Below, one piece after another: positions 63,984-64,000 of a DNA stretch of 64,000 nucleotides. Positions within the stretch are counted from its first letter, which is position 1, and each line of letters starts with the position of its first letter. Source of the stretch: Shewanella sp. GD04112 (GTDB taxonomy: Bacteria; Pseudomonadota; Gammaproteobacteria; Enterobacterales; Shewanellaceae). Under the pieces are notes generated by a model. The model had not been told where the DNA came from, ran no database searches, and saw nothing but the letters and a program-made list of their open reading frames with translations. The stretch is taken from positions 3,100,001 to 3,164,000 of the forward strand of contig NZ_JAOEAL010000001.1 in NCBI RefSeq assembly GCF_029835735.1, in the 5' to 3' direction. The position numbers and the translations under genes were made by a program.

Positions 63984-64000
63984 TGCCCCATATCACCACT

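Overview
This window is a stretch of gammaproteobacterial chromosome that almost certainly comes from the genus Shewanella. The decisive evidence is the metal-reduction locus at its right end: mtrD-mtrE-mtrF-omcA-mtrC-mtrA-mtrB, preceded by divergent feoAB. It encodes five decaheme c-type cytochromes and two MtrB-type outer-membrane barrels. MtrC here is 650 residues and its N-terminal half does not look like the MtrC I remember from S. oneidensis MR-1, so a related species or strain is more likely than MR-1 itself. I see no insertion sequence, prophage, CRISPR array or rRNA operon; the region reads as stable core chromosome.

Layout. 1-3144: a TonB-dependent receptor cut by the window edge and a general porin, both on the minus strand. 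3365-11383: polB (minus) and, divergent from it, dinG-tauE-priC-yccT-HDAC-comFB (plus), with one full-consensus LexA box between them. 11520-13609: the 4.5S SRP RNA, a ComEA-like helix-hairpin-helix protein and methionine gamma-lyase, all minus. 13935-19268: the phage-shock locus, pspABC-ycjX-ycjF on the minus strand behind a sigma54 promoter, with divergent pspF. 19338-26287: sapABCDF, fabV and a small molybdate-binding protein. 26437-34933: the proteostasis block tig, clpP, clpX, lon, hupB, ppiD, all minus. 35196-35543: tRNA-Pro, tRNA-Arg and tRNA-His (minus). 35805-43217: folD, cysS, ppiB, lpxH, miaE, a Yip1-type membrane protein and glnS. 43401-45927: feoAB. 46354-59312: the extracellular electron-transfer cluster. 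59532-63983: a small membrane protein, a uracil-DNA-glycosylase-like protein, a secreted M4 metalloprotease and a CdaR-type regulator.

How the genes work together. MtrA or MtrD (periplasmic decahemes) inside MtrB or MtrE (28-strand barrels) carry electrons across the outer membrane to the surface lipoproteins MtrC, MtrF and OmcA, which reduce Fe(III), Mn(IV), flavins or electrodes. FeoAB next door imports the Fe(II) this produces. The most notable signal I found is regulatory. omcA and mtrC carry what looks like the same promoter-leader module: a CRP-like operator, the element GTTAGCCTT at exactly the same distance, a short hairpin, a long-range stem that includes TAAGCGCTTAA, and TGCAGGGAAA before the start codon. 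Sequence drift between the two copies preserves the base pairing.
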